Shown here: piece by piece, positions 16,462-24,801 of the stretch
Layout: every line of letters begins with the position of its first letter
Numbering within the stretch: position 1 is the stretch's first letter
Assembly: GCA_002011235.1 (NCBI GenBank)
Contig: MTMO01000002.1
Location: forward strand, 62,001 to 126,000
Direction: 5' to 3'
DNA: 64,000 nucleotides
From: Archaeoglobus sp. JdFR-27
GTDB lineage: Archaea; Halobacteriota; Archaeoglobi; Archaeoglobales; Archaeoglobaceae
Program-made: the position numbers and the translations under genes
Notes under the pieces: generated by a model
Databases searched by the model: none
The model's input: the letters and a program-made list of their open reading frames with translations, nothing else
What the model was told of the DNA's origin: nothing

Positions 16462-17451
16462 ATGAATTTCGATTCAGGGTATTCAAAATCAAACTCCGAA
16501 CTTCTCATGGTTAAAAATCTGAAGAAGTACTTTCCTTTGAAGGGTTTGCTGTTTACTAAAGGTTACGTTAAAGCTGTTGATAACGTATCATTTGAAATCA
16601 AAAAAGGGGAAACCTTCGGATTGGTTGGAGAAAGCGGTTGTGGTAAAACGACCGTAGGCAGAACGATTCTAAGACTGATCGAACCAACAGACGGGCAAAT
16701 ACTGTATGATGGCAGAGATATAACCAAATTCAAGAAGAATGACATGGATTGGTTCAGGAGAAAAGCCCAGATAATGTTCCAAGATCCATATTCCTCACTC
16801 AATCCAAGACAGACAGTTTTCCAGATTGTTATGGAGCCAGTGAACCATCACGGAATTGACGTAGACGACCCAGAAAGGTTTGTCATTGATCTTCTGGAAA
16901 AAGTTGGTTTGAATGAAGGACACCTCTACCGCTATCCCCATGAGTTCAGCGGAGGACAGAGACAGAGGATAGCCCTAGCAAGAATCCTTTCTCTCAAACC
17001 CGAATTTGTCGTGCTTGACGAGCCAACCTCAGCCCTTGATGTCTCTGTTCAAGCAAACATCCTCAACACACTTAAAGACATCCAGAAAGAACTTAACCTG
17101 ACCTATCTTTTTATAAGCCATGATCTGGCAATTGTAAAGTATATGAGCCATAGATTAGGAGTGATGTACTTAGGAAAGCTTGTTGAAGTAGGAAATTCGG
17201 AAAGAATTTTTGAGGAGCCTTTACATCCATATACTAAAGCCCTCTTCTCTGCTATTCCAATTCCAGATCCGGAGATTGAAAAAAGAAAGGATAAGCTCGA
17301 AGTTAAAGGAGAGCCTCCGAGCCCGATAAATCCACCTTCTGGATGTAGATTTCATCCAAGGTGCCCATTCGCAAAGGAGATTTGCGGTCAGAAAGAACCT
17401 GCATTGGAAAAGGTTGAAAAAGACCATTTCGTTTCATGCTGGCTTTATTAA
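16462..17451 (+). CDS. dppF: Peptide ABC transporter ATPase, DppF type
   Basis: The start is ATG 16462 behind CAGGTGAT, giving 329 residues; a longer frame to 16300 would only overlap dppD. It has Walker A GESGCGKTT, Q-loop FQDPYSSLNPR, signature FSGGQRQRIALAR, Walker B FVVLDEPTSALDV and the H-loop SHD. The C-terminal cysteine motif GCRFHPRCPFAKEICGQKEP is present. KYFPLKGLLFTKGYVKAVDNVSF at the N-terminus is typical of the DppF/OppF subfamily. It is the last gene of the operon; a T-rich stretch follows. Confidence 0.93.
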   Translation: MNFDSGYSKSNSELLMVKNLKKYFPLKGLLFTKGYVKAVDNVSFEIKKGETFGLVGESGCGKTTVGRTILRLIEPTDGQILYDGRDITKFKKNDMDWFRRKAQIMFQDPYSSLNPRQTVFQIVMEPVNHHGIDVDDPERFVIDLLEKVGLNEGHLYRYPHEFSGGQRQRIALARILSLKPEFVVLDEPTSALDVSVQANILNTLKDIQKELNLTYLFISHDLAIVKYMSHRLGVMYLGKLVEVGNSERIFEEPLHPYTKALFSAIPIPDPEIEKRKDKLEVKGEPPSPINPPSGCRFHPRCPFAKEICGQKEPALEKVEKDHFVSCWLY

Positions 17452-17526
17452 GTGAACCCAAACGTTAGTTTCAACTCTGGATTATCGGTTCATTGAACAA
17501 TCCATATTTTTATTTAACTTTACCTT

Positions 17527-18105
17527 TTAACTTTTTTCAGCTTTCATCTTAACAATCTCATCAAAAGCGTCCTTAAATCCTTGGTCAATCTTATAAAGCT
17601 TCTCATAGACCCTATCAGCTGGTTTCCCGTCTATGACCTTCAGTCTAAAATAAGCAACCTCACCAAGGGGAGTTGCAGAAGAAATTGCCTTAAGGATTTC
17701 CTCCGAATACGTTAACTCCCTTTGCAAACCCGATCTGGCTTCATCCTCCTTAATTTTTCTTGACCATCCAAAAGGGATAAAAAGCACTCTTAGGAGATTC
17801 CATCTAGCATAATACCTTCCTCTTTCTGATTTCACCGCTTTAAGCTGTGAATTCACCTTATCCAACGTTCCTAAAACTAACTCCTTAAATTCAGAGGGTT
17901 TAAGGAGTTTTTCGAGCTTATAGCTTTTTTCGTCTGTTACTTCAGTTTCTTCGCTTTCTTTCCCTTCCTTGCCTTCAATGGAGCTTCGTATGAGGCTGGC
18001 AATTCTAAACTCCTCACTTAACTTTTTAGTGAAATAGGCATCTATCCACAATTTTTTACCATTTTTTAGCCGGAAAGAGACAAACGGGACTAAAATGTAA
18101 TTCAT
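17527..18105 (-). CDS. Uncharacterised 192-residue protein
   Basis: I do not recognise this protein. It is soluble and charged, with a beta-rich start (MNYILVPFVSFRLKNGKKLWIDAYF), an acidic low-complexity run (EGKEGKESEETEV near residue 45) and a long helical second half (KELVLGTLDKVNSQLKAVKSERGRYYARW). It could be a protein-protein adaptor. It is convergent with the peptide transporter operon and stands alone. Confidence 0.55.
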   Translation of the reverse strand: MNYILVPFVSFRLKNGKKLWIDAYFTKKLSEEFRIASLIRSSIEGKEGKESEETEVTDEKSYKLEKLLKPSEFKELVLGTLDKVNSQLKAVKSERGRYYARWNLLRVLFIPFGWSRKIKEDEARSGLQRELTYSEEILKAISSATPLGEVAYFRLKVIDGKPADRVYEKLYKIDQGFKDAFDEIVKMKAEKS

Positions 18106-18213
18106 ATCAATAATTTTCTCACTCAGAAGATAAATTTTCGGTAGTCTATGAAGTGTTAGAAGAATACGAAAAATTTCGTTTAATTAAATCCTAAATGGTA
18201 TCTAACCAAAAAA

Positions 18214-18571
18214 TCAAAAGCAAAGTACCTTTCTCTCCATTGTGAGATCTATCAAGGTGTATCCGGTCTCTATCTTTGCAGTTTCGACGAGCTCGTCCTC
18301 TTTTATTTGCCTCGTTGCGACACAGGGTTTACAGACATAAATGGGAACCTTCTTTCTCCAAGAGGTATTCTAAATAGGTCTTAAACTCATCTCCTGTTGG
18401 AGCTTTAACATGCTCAGCCATACCTTTTTTTGCAAGGAAAACTGCATCATCGACAAGAAAAACAATAACATCTATTCCTTTCTCTGCAGCTATTTTTGCC
18501 ATCTGAAAAGCCCTTGTAGCCCTCATTGGATTATCCAATCCATTATTCAAAACTACAAGAAGCTTTTCTAT
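18214..18571 (-). pseudogene. DsrE-family sulfur-relay protein gene with frameshift and ATA start
   Basis: Reading from 18571, an ATA codon five bases after GAGGTG begins EKLLVVLNNGLDNPMRATRAFQMAKIAAEKG, a clear DsrE-type start (normally M-E-K-L-L). The frame continues through VDDAVFLAKKGMAEHV to EYLLEKE and then breaks at a GG near 18348: as written it ends GSHLCL-stop. Dropping one G gives an uninterrupted VPIYVCKPCVATRQIKEDEL through MERKVLCF and a stop at 18214, including the CKPC cysteines of the family. So the gene has lost both its ATG and its frame, or these are sequence errors. DsrE-like proteins carry sulfur as persulfide. Confidence 0.75.
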
Positions 18572-18687
18572 CCTACCACCTCAATTATCTTTGTTTAAGA
18601 TAAATTTATATAACTCTATTCCTTCTTTGGTTGTTCCTGCTATCACTAGATACCACCAGCAAACAGGAAAATGGATAGGCAATACGA

Positions 18688-19191
18688 TCAATCCTTCAGA
18701 TTGACAAACCTTCCATCATCCTTTGAGGATGGTAGTTTTTTGAGATTTTTCTCAAGCCATCCTACCTTTTCTACCTCTCTCGCATCAAATTCCGGAACAT
18801 AAGGCTTTATGTCTAAAAGAGGTGTCCTATCAACGATATCCAAATCCTGAACATAGAGTTTATTCCCTTCAACCGCAAGAAGACGTACAACAGAAAAACC
18901 TATCGGATTCGGTCTGCTAGGAGCTCGTGTTGCGAAAACTCCGTGTTCTTGTTCATCCAAAAATGGTTTTACTTTTAAGGATGGTTTTCCTGAGAGGTGA
19001 AAGTGATAAAGCAAGATTATATGGGAAAACCCTTCGAGATCTTTCAGACCCTCAGCGTGCTCAGGGAATACTTCAACAATCCCTTCTACTCCTATTGCTG
19101 CAGTAGGCTGTATCGGGGTTCCTTTGGGTTCTTTAAAAGGAGAATGGATAACTCCTATCGGTTTATACTTTATCTCGTTTGTTTCATTCAT
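18688..19191 (-). CDS. trmO: tRNA N6-threonylcarbamoyladenosine methyltransferase TrmO family
   Basis: A 167-residue protein of the UPF0066/TsaA family. It has IGVIHSPFKEPKGTPIQ at the start, then LLYHFHLS, FATRAPSRPNPIGFSVVRL near residue 90 and DLDIVDRTPLLDIKPYVPEFD near residue 120, the conserved blocks of TrmO. Bacterial TrmO uses S-adenosylmethionine to methylate t6A37 in tRNA; archaeal members are likely to do something similar, though this is inferred. The start follows AGGGGAAAC. The next gene upstream on this strand is the racemase, 28 bases away, so the two may be co-transcribed. Confidence 0.88.
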   Translation of the reverse strand: MNETNEIKYKPIGVIHSPFKEPKGTPIQPTAAIGVEGIVEVFPEHAEGLKDLEGFSHIILLYHFHLSGKPSLKVKPFLDEQEHGVFATRAPSRPNPIGFSVVRLLAVEGNKLYVQDLDIVDRTPLLDIKPYVPEFDAREVEKVGWLEKNLKKLPSSKDDGRFVNLKD

Positions 19192-19219
19192 AGTTTCCCC
19201 TCCAACTTATTTTGTTATA

Positions 19220-19909
19220 TTACTCTAAAGCAAGTTCAACAGCCTTTTTCGAGTGAATTTCAGTTGTGTCGAAAACCGGGACTTCAACATCTTTCTGTTT
19301 TATAAGCAAGGGTATCTCAGTACATCCCAGAACGATTCCTTCAGCGCCCTTTTTGATTAATCCATTGATAATTTCGAGAAATCTTTCCTTCGAGTCTTCT
19401 TTAAAAATCCCTTTGCATAGTTCGCTGAAGATCACGTTGTGAATGAATTCTCTTTCTTCTCTCTCAGGAATTACGGTTTCAATCCCATGTTTAGAGAACT
19501 GTTCACTGTAAAATCCATCCTCCATTGTGAAAAGCGTTCCTAATAATCCAACTTTTTTCAATCCCTTTCTTTGTATATCTTCTGCTGTTGCATCGATTAT
19601 GCTTATCAATGGGATGGATATCTTCGCCTGAACATCTTCTGCCACTTTATGCATCGTATTCGTGCATATCAGGACAAAATCTGCCCCGGCTTTTTCAAGG
19701 TTTTCCGCTGCATTTCCAAGCATCTCTCCAAGCTCACCCCATTTTCCTGCTTTTTGCTTCTCTGTAATTTCTTCAAAATCGAAGCTGTAGAGCAAACATT
19801 TTGCGGAATGCAAGGCTCCGAGCTTTTTAGATACAAGTTCGTTTATTATCTTGTAGTATTCAAGAGTGGATTCCCAGCTCATTCCTCCGAGTAATCCGAT
19901 AGTTTTCAT
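19220..19909 (-). CDS. Aspartate/glutamate racemase family protein
   Basis: A 229-residue protein of the Asp/Glu/hydantoin racemase superfamily. The N-terminal GLLGGMSWEST matches YgeA-type aspartate racemases. Both catalytic cysteines are present: C82 in ICTNTMHK and C196 in LGCTEIPLL. It should interconvert L- and D-aspartate or a related amino acid without a cofactor. It lies upstream of trmO on the same strand and divergent from the dehydratase pair. Broad-specificity racemase activity is equally possible. Confidence 0.87.
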   Translation of the reverse strand: MKTIGLLGGMSWESTLEYYKIINELVSKKLGALHSAKCLLYSFDFEEITEKQKAGKWGELGEMLGNAAENLEKAGADFVLICTNTMHKVAEDVQAKISIPLISIIDATAEDIQRKGLKKVGLLGTLFTMEDGFYSEQFSKHGIETVIPEREEREFIHNVIFSELCKGIFKEDSKERFLEIINGLIKKGAEGIVLGCTEIPLLIKQKDVEVPVFDTTEIHSKKAVELALE

Positions 19910-20073
19910 GAGGGAGATTTATTTTCTTTTATCTTAAACTTTACTTTCTTGAGCCAAAAAATCTCAGGAATTCTCAGAAAACAAGATCGAAATGATTAAA
20001 TCAGAATTCTCAGTTATATCCACATGTTTGAAAACTTCAGAAATGAAAACTATACAACTAATGAGGTATTCCC

Positions 20074-21087
20074 ATGAAAAAAGTAGGTTATCTCTGTACT
20101 TTCACCCCAAAAGAAATGATATGGGCTGCTGGCTTCTTGCCAGTCAGAATATTAGCAGATAACCAACCAGTAAGCTTAGCAAATTCACACATACAGAGTT
20201 ACAGCTGTTCTCAAGCAAGAGGAAGCCTTGAAAGACTCCTGAAAGGAGATCTGGATTTGTATGGAGTAGTATTTACGAGAAGCTGTGACACGCTCATGAG
20301 GCTGGCGGACATTTGGGAGAAAAACTCGGATATGAGGGTATACAATCTCGAGTTCCCAACCAAAATAAATAATTCCACAAAAAACTTTTTCAAAAAAGAG
20401 CTCTTGGACTTTAAATCAACTTTAGAAGAGTGGACAGGAAGAGAAATTGGGCCTAAAGGTCTCATCGATTCCATAAGATTGTATAACAGATTGGAAGAAC
20501 TACTGGCAAGAATTTTCAGAATATCTCCTGATTACGAGTTGATTACCAGGGCTGAAACTGAAAGTCCCAAGAAAATTGTAGAAGAAGCGGAGAAAAGGCT
20601 GAAAGAGATCGAAAAAAGACGTGGGAATAAAAAAACAGTCCTCGTAACGGGAAGCGTCTGTCCATTTCCAGAAGTGATGCAGTTTATAAGCGATGCTGGG
20701 TTCCATATTGTAGATGACCTCTGCACCGGAACCAGATTTTTCACTTACGAAGGTATCGAAAACGATAAGGCGTTCAATGAAACTAACATCGACTCAGCAA
20801 TTGAATTTCTTGCTACAAAATATTTCGTAAAAGCCCCATGCCCGACCAAAAACTATGAAAAGGATAGACGTTATAAATATGTAATAGAAAAAGCCAAAGA
20901 CGTTGATGCGGTAATATTTCTCCTCCTAAAATTCTGCGAACCTCATTTCTTCGACTATCCGCAGCTAAGAGAGAAGCTGGAGGCCATGGGTAAAAGGACT
21001 CTTTTACTTGAGCTAGAATTCCCTGTATCGGAGGGGCAGCTAAGGACAAGGATAGAGGCCTTCTATGAAACGGTCTCGGAGGGATAA
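20074..21087 (+). CDS. 2-hydroxyacyl-CoA dehydratase / benzoyl-CoA reductase type subunit (shorter)
   Basis: A 337-residue member of the HgdB/BcrC/FldC family (PF06050). The start ATG has GAGGTATTCCC before it. It shows the N-terminal GYLCTFTPKEMIWAAGFLPVRI, cysteines C45 (YSCSQARGS) and C71 (SCDTL), a central GSVCPFPEV and the family ending LLKFCEPHFFDYPQLREKLEAMGKRTLLLELEF. These subunits hold a [4Fe-4S] cluster and remove water from 2-hydroxyacyl-CoA, or reduce an aromatic ring in benzoyl-CoA reductase. The partner subunit starts one base after its stop. The ATP-dependent activator these enzymes need is not in the window. Confidence 0.87.
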   Translation: MKKVGYLCTFTPKEMIWAAGFLPVRILADNQPVSLANSHIQSYSCSQARGSLERLLKGDLDLYGVVFTRSCDTLMRLADIWEKNSDMRVYNLEFPTKINNSTKNFFKKELLDFKSTLEEWTGREIGPKGLIDSIRLYNRLEELLARIFRISPDYELITRAETESPKKIVEEAEKRLKEIEKRRGNKKTVLVTGSVCPFPEVMQFISDAGFHIVDDLCTGTRFFTYEGIENDKAFNETNIDSAIEFLATKYFVKAPCPTKNYEKDRRYKYVIEKAKDVDAVIFLLLKFCEPHFFDYPQLREKLEAMGKRTLLLELEFPVSEGQLRTRIEAFYETVSEG

Positions 21088-21088
21088 G

Positions 21089-22294
21089 ATGTCTAAAATG
21101 CCTGAAAATGAAAAGAAAAAACAGAAAATAAAGAAGCTCAAAGCAACGGCAAGAATGCGGGAGATCATGCTTGGATATTACTTGCAGGGAAGGCAGGCTG
21201 AACGAATATCGTGGGTGACAAGCGGAGCCCCGGTTGAGTTCCTTTATGCAATGGATGTCTATCCTGTCTATCCCGAAAATCATGGTGCGTTGATTGGAGC
21301 TTCCAAAATGGGTCCTCATTTCGCATCCTACGCTGAGGCTAAAGGATTCTCCCAAGATCTATGCTCTTATGCAAGATCCGATCTGGGATGTATCTTTGTC
21401 GGTACAAGTCCCATTGGCGGGCTACCAAGGCCAGACTTCCTTTTCGCATGTAATAACATCTGCAACACAGTGGTGAAGTGGTATGAAGTTCTCAGCAGAA
21501 TTTTTGATGTGCCTATCTTTCTCCTCGACATACCCTTTGTCAGGAAAGAGCTGAAAGAAAGCTACATCGATTACGTTGAGGGGCAGCTCTATGAATTCAT
21601 AAATTTTCTTGAAAAAACTTATGATGCCGAATTTGAAGAGAAAAAGTTTAAAGAAGTTCTCAGACTGTCGATTGAAGGTGTTAAAAGCTATGGTGAAGTT
21701 TTGTTGATGGGAAAACATAAACCTTCACCCCTAATTTGTTTCGACGCCTTCCTTAACATGGCTCCAATCGTCTGTCTCAGAGGAACAGAGGCCCCCCTGG
21801 TCTTTTACAAGGAGATGAAAGAAGAACTCGAGGATAGGGTAAAAAATGGAATCTATGCCGTTGATAATGAAAAATACCGCCTTCTCTGGGATAACATCCC
21901 TGTGTGGTACAGAATGAGATGGTTCTCTGAGTTTTTCATCGAAAGAAACACATGCCTAGTTGCAGACACCTACACCAATGCTTGGACAGCTCTGGTAGAT
22001 CTGAAAAAGAAAAATCCTATAAGAAGCCTTGCAGAAACTTACATTGCAATCTACCTTAACGTCGGATTGGATCTTATGGTTGAAAAAATAAACAGACTTA
22101 TTGATCTTTTCGATGTCGATGGAGTTGTAATCCACAGCAACAGAAGCTGTAAGCCCTATTCTTTCGGCCAGTATGAAATTCAGAAAATGCTTAACATTCC
22201 ATCGGTGGTTATAGAAGCTGACATGACCGATTCTAGAACCTTTTCCGAGTCCCAGATTGAGAACAGACTCGAGGCTTTTCTTGAAACCTTGTGA
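21089..22294 (+). CDS. 2-hydroxyacyl-CoA dehydratase / benzoyl-CoA reductase type subunit (longer)
   Basis: The start is ATG 21089 directly behind GGAGGGATAAG, which lies in the end of the previous gene, giving 401 residues. It belongs to the same family as its neighbour and has the larger-subunit features: SGAPVEFLYAMDVYPVYPENHGA, cysteines C92 (QDLCSYARSDLG), C101, C121 and C125 (ACNNICNTVVKWYE), and the late motif HSNRSCKPYSFGQYE. The length and the CSYARSDLG motif resemble BcrB and HgdA-type subunits. It should form a heterodimer with the product of the preceding gene. Whether it is a true dehydratase or a ring reductase cannot be decided here. Confidence 0.87.
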   Translation: MSKMPENEKKKQKIKKLKATARMREIMLGYYLQGRQAERISWVTSGAPVEFLYAMDVYPVYPENHGALIGASKMGPHFASYAEAKGFSQDLCSYARSDLGCIFVGTSPIGGLPRPDFLFACNNICNTVVKWYEVLSRIFDVPIFLLDIPFVRKELKESYIDYVEGQLYEFINFLEKTYDAEFEEKKFKEVLRLSIEGVKSYGEVLLMGKHKPSPLICFDAFLNMAPIVCLRGTEAPLVFYKEMKEELEDRVKNGIYAVDNEKYRLLWDNIPVWYRMRWFSEFFIERNTCLVADTYTNAWTALVDLKKKNPIRSLAETYIAIYLNVGLDLMVEKINRLIDLFDVDGVVIHSNRSCKPYSFGQYEIQKMLNIPSVVIEADMTDSRTFSESQIENRLEAFLETL

Positions 22295-22363
22295 TTTAAA
22301 TCACCTGATGTTGGACATTTCCAAATCTTTTAATATTCGGTCGTTCATAATTTAAAAACTGGG

Positions 22364-24520
22364 ATGGATAAAATGGTTAAGTCAGAGAAATTAGAAAAAG
22401 AATCATTAAACCCCCCTACAGAACAGCTAACCTCTATTTGGCTGAAGTTATTTGATATGCTCGATCAATTGGTTTCAATTATAGACGACGATTTCAATAT
22501 TGTCAAAATTAACAAGAAAATGTATGAATCTTTCGGAGATGTAGTGGGGAAGAAGTGCTATGAAGTATTTCATTCCACAGACTCTCCTCTGCCTTACTGT
22601 CAGGTTATCGCTTTTAAAGAGGACAGGGGTGATGTGGGAGAATTTTTCGAAAAATCACTTGAGAAGTGGATTAGAGTAAAAGTTAGAGAAGTGGAGCTTA
22701 AAGGGAAGAAATTTTTCCTACATATAGTCGAGGATGTTACCGAGAGAAAGAATCTCGAGCTAGAACTTAGCAGACAGAAAGTTTTCAGCAAATCTATCGT
22801 TGAAAATGCCGCTTCTCTCATACTTGCATTCGATAAAAGTGGAAAAGCTATAATTTTCAATAAAACCAGTGAAAGACTCACTGGAATTCTTAAACAGGAG
22901 GCAAATCTTGAGAGATTCCTTGAATTCATTCCTGAAGATGAAAGGAAGAAAATGATCGAATTTTTCAATAAAGTCAGAAAAGAAGGTCATTCAGAACTTA
23001 TAACCTCATTTAAATCTACTAATGGAAAGAAGAGGCTCTGGTGGCAGGGAAAGAAAATTAGTTGGGATTCAGAAGAGATTATTGTTTTGGTCGGCAACGA
23101 TATAACTGAAGCTGAAAGGATAAAAAGAGAACTCAGAGAATCTGATGAAAAATACAGAACACTCGTTGAAAAAGGTCATGATGCCACCTACATATTCAAG
23201 GATGATAAATTCATTTTCGTTAATGATAGAGCATCAGAACTTACAGGTTACACCAAAGATGAACTCTATTCGATGAACCCGTTCTCTTTAGTCCACCAAG
23301 AAGATAGGGAAAGACTGATTGAGAGTGGTAGAAAAAGACTCCAAGGAGAGAAAGTCCCTGAATTGTTTGATGCAAGGATTGTCACTAAAGATGGTAAAAT
23401 AAGATATGTAAACTTCTCTGTTAGCCGGATAAATTATCACGGTGAGCCCGCTATCCTTGGAACCGTAAGGGACTATACAGAAAAGAAGTTAATAGAGGAT
23501 GAGCTAAAAAAGAGTGAAGAAAAATACAGAAGTCTTGTTGAGACGATGGATGATATCGTTTTCTCCTTAGATCTCAAAGGCAGGTTTACGTTCCTCAACA
23601 AGAAGTTTGAAGAGAAGACTGGTCACAAGATTGAGGAGTTGATTGGAAAACACTTTACTAAAATTCTCATTTCTGACTACATTGGGGTTGCAAAAAAGAG
23701 TTTTGAGACGGGTATTAAAGGAAAAGAGACACCTTTACTCAGAGTTGAAATTATGAAGAGTGATGGAAGCAAGCTTCCTGTTGAGGTTAATGCTACCAAC
23801 CTGTACGATAAAGGGAGGATAGTTGGTAGGATCGGTGTTGCAAGGGATATTTCTGAAAGGGTCAGGATGGAAATGGACATAAATAAGCGAACTGAACTTT
23901 TAAAGTTGATAAACAAGATTTTGAGACATGATATAGCAAATGACCTCGCAGTTATAGCTGGCGCCAAAGACCTACTGACAACTGACATCAAAGACAAAGA
24001 AAAGAAAGAGCTTCTTGAGATTATAGGTTTGGCCGTTAGGAGAAGTGCAGACCTTATAAATAAGATGAGAGAGCTAGAGGATCTTACAATTGGCGGGGAA
24101 CTAAAACCTGTTAAGGTTCATGAGATCGCAAAGGAGGTTTTTAATGAGTTTAAAATTGAGTGTAAACTGAAAGGGGGAGTTAAGGGAGAATGTATAGTTA
24201 AGGCTGATGACGCATTGAAAACCGTTTTCAACAATCTCATAAGGAATGCAGTCGTTCATGGAAAGACGGATAGGGTAGACATAACAATCAAAAAGATGAA
24301 CGGATTTTGTGAGATTAAAATAGTAGATTTTGGTAAAGGAATACCCGATGAAGTGGGAGATAGAGTCTTCGAAGAAGGATTTACCTATGGTGAGACCGGT
24401 AAGGCTGGTTTAGGGTTGTATATCGTCAAAAAAGTTATTGAGAGGTATGGAGGAGAAGTCTTTATTGAAGATAACATTCCGAAAGGGACTGTCTTTGTTT
24501 TAAGAATTCCGTCTGTTTAA
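22364..24520 (+). CDS. Multi-PAS sensor histidine kinase
   Basis: A 718-residue cytosolic kinase with no membrane segment. It has four PAS-type domains at about residues 30-125, 135-255, 260-380 and 385-505, each followed by the usual D.TE.. linker (VEDVTERK, NDITEAER, RDYTEKK, RDISERV). The dimerisation/phosphoacceptor helix has the archaeal form INKILRHDIANDLAVI with the phosphorylatable histidine in LRHDI near residue 530. The ATPase domain carries NLIRNAVVHG (N box), DFGKGIPD (G1) and GKAGLGLYIVKKVIERYGG (G2). The PAS domains probably sense redox or a small ligand. No response regulator lies nearby. Confidence 0.9.
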   Translation: MDKMVKSEKLEKESLNPPTEQLTSIWLKLFDMLDQLVSIIDDDFNIVKINKKMYESFGDVVGKKCYEVFHSTDSPLPYCQVIAFKEDRGDVGEFFEKSLEKWIRVKVREVELKGKKFFLHIVEDVTERKNLELELSRQKVFSKSIVENAASLILAFDKSGKAIIFNKTSERLTGILKQEANLERFLEFIPEDERKKMIEFFNKVRKEGHSELITSFKSTNGKKRLWWQGKKISWDSEEIIVLVGNDITEAERIKRELRESDEKYRTLVEKGHDATYIFKDDKFIFVNDRASELTGYTKDELYSMNPFSLVHQEDRERLIESGRKRLQGEKVPELFDARIVTKDGKIRYVNFSVSRINYHGEPAILGTVRDYTEKKLIEDELKKSEEKYRSLVETMDDIVFSLDLKGRFTFLNKKFEEKTGHKIEELIGKHFTKILISDYIGVAKKSFETGIKGKETPLLRVEIMKSDGSKLPVEVNATNLYDKGRIVGRIGVARDISERVRMEMDINKRTELLKLINKILRHDIANDLAVIAGAKDLLTTDIKDKEKKELLEIIGLAVRRSADLINKMRELEDLTIGGELKPVKVHEIAKEVFNEFKIECKLKGGVKGECIVKADDALKTVFNNLIRNAVVHGKTDRVDITIKKMNGFCEIKIVDFGKGIPDEVGDRVFEEGFTYGETGKAGLGLYIVKKVIERYGGEVFIEDNIPKGTVFVLRIPSV

Positions 24521-24614
24521 TCTTTTTCTTTTACCTCATCGAATCATGCGACGTTTTGCAAAAGCTTAACAGCTTTTAATTCTCAATTTTAATTTTGATC
24601 TAAATGATCCATTA

Positions 24615-24650
24615 GGTTGTGTTATTGGTTATGTTATTGGTTATGTTACT
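24615..24650. repeat. Tandem repeat, 12 bp x 3
   Basis: Three near-identical 12-base units related to GGTTATGTTATT lie in tandem in the 281-base space between the kinase and radical SAM genes. Apart from this and a T-rich run after the kinase stop I see nothing in that space. Confidence 0.75.
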
Positions 24651-24801
24651 GCTAAATCGAAAAATAAAACCACTCTACAATGTTTAACCGAAAAATATAA
24701 GCATCTTGAGATTACACTAAATACTTGGGCTCAGGCTTACTTGATAGTTATTTTCAAAGATTCCTCATGAAATGAAGAGCGAGGCGATTGGGGGGAGCGA
24801 T

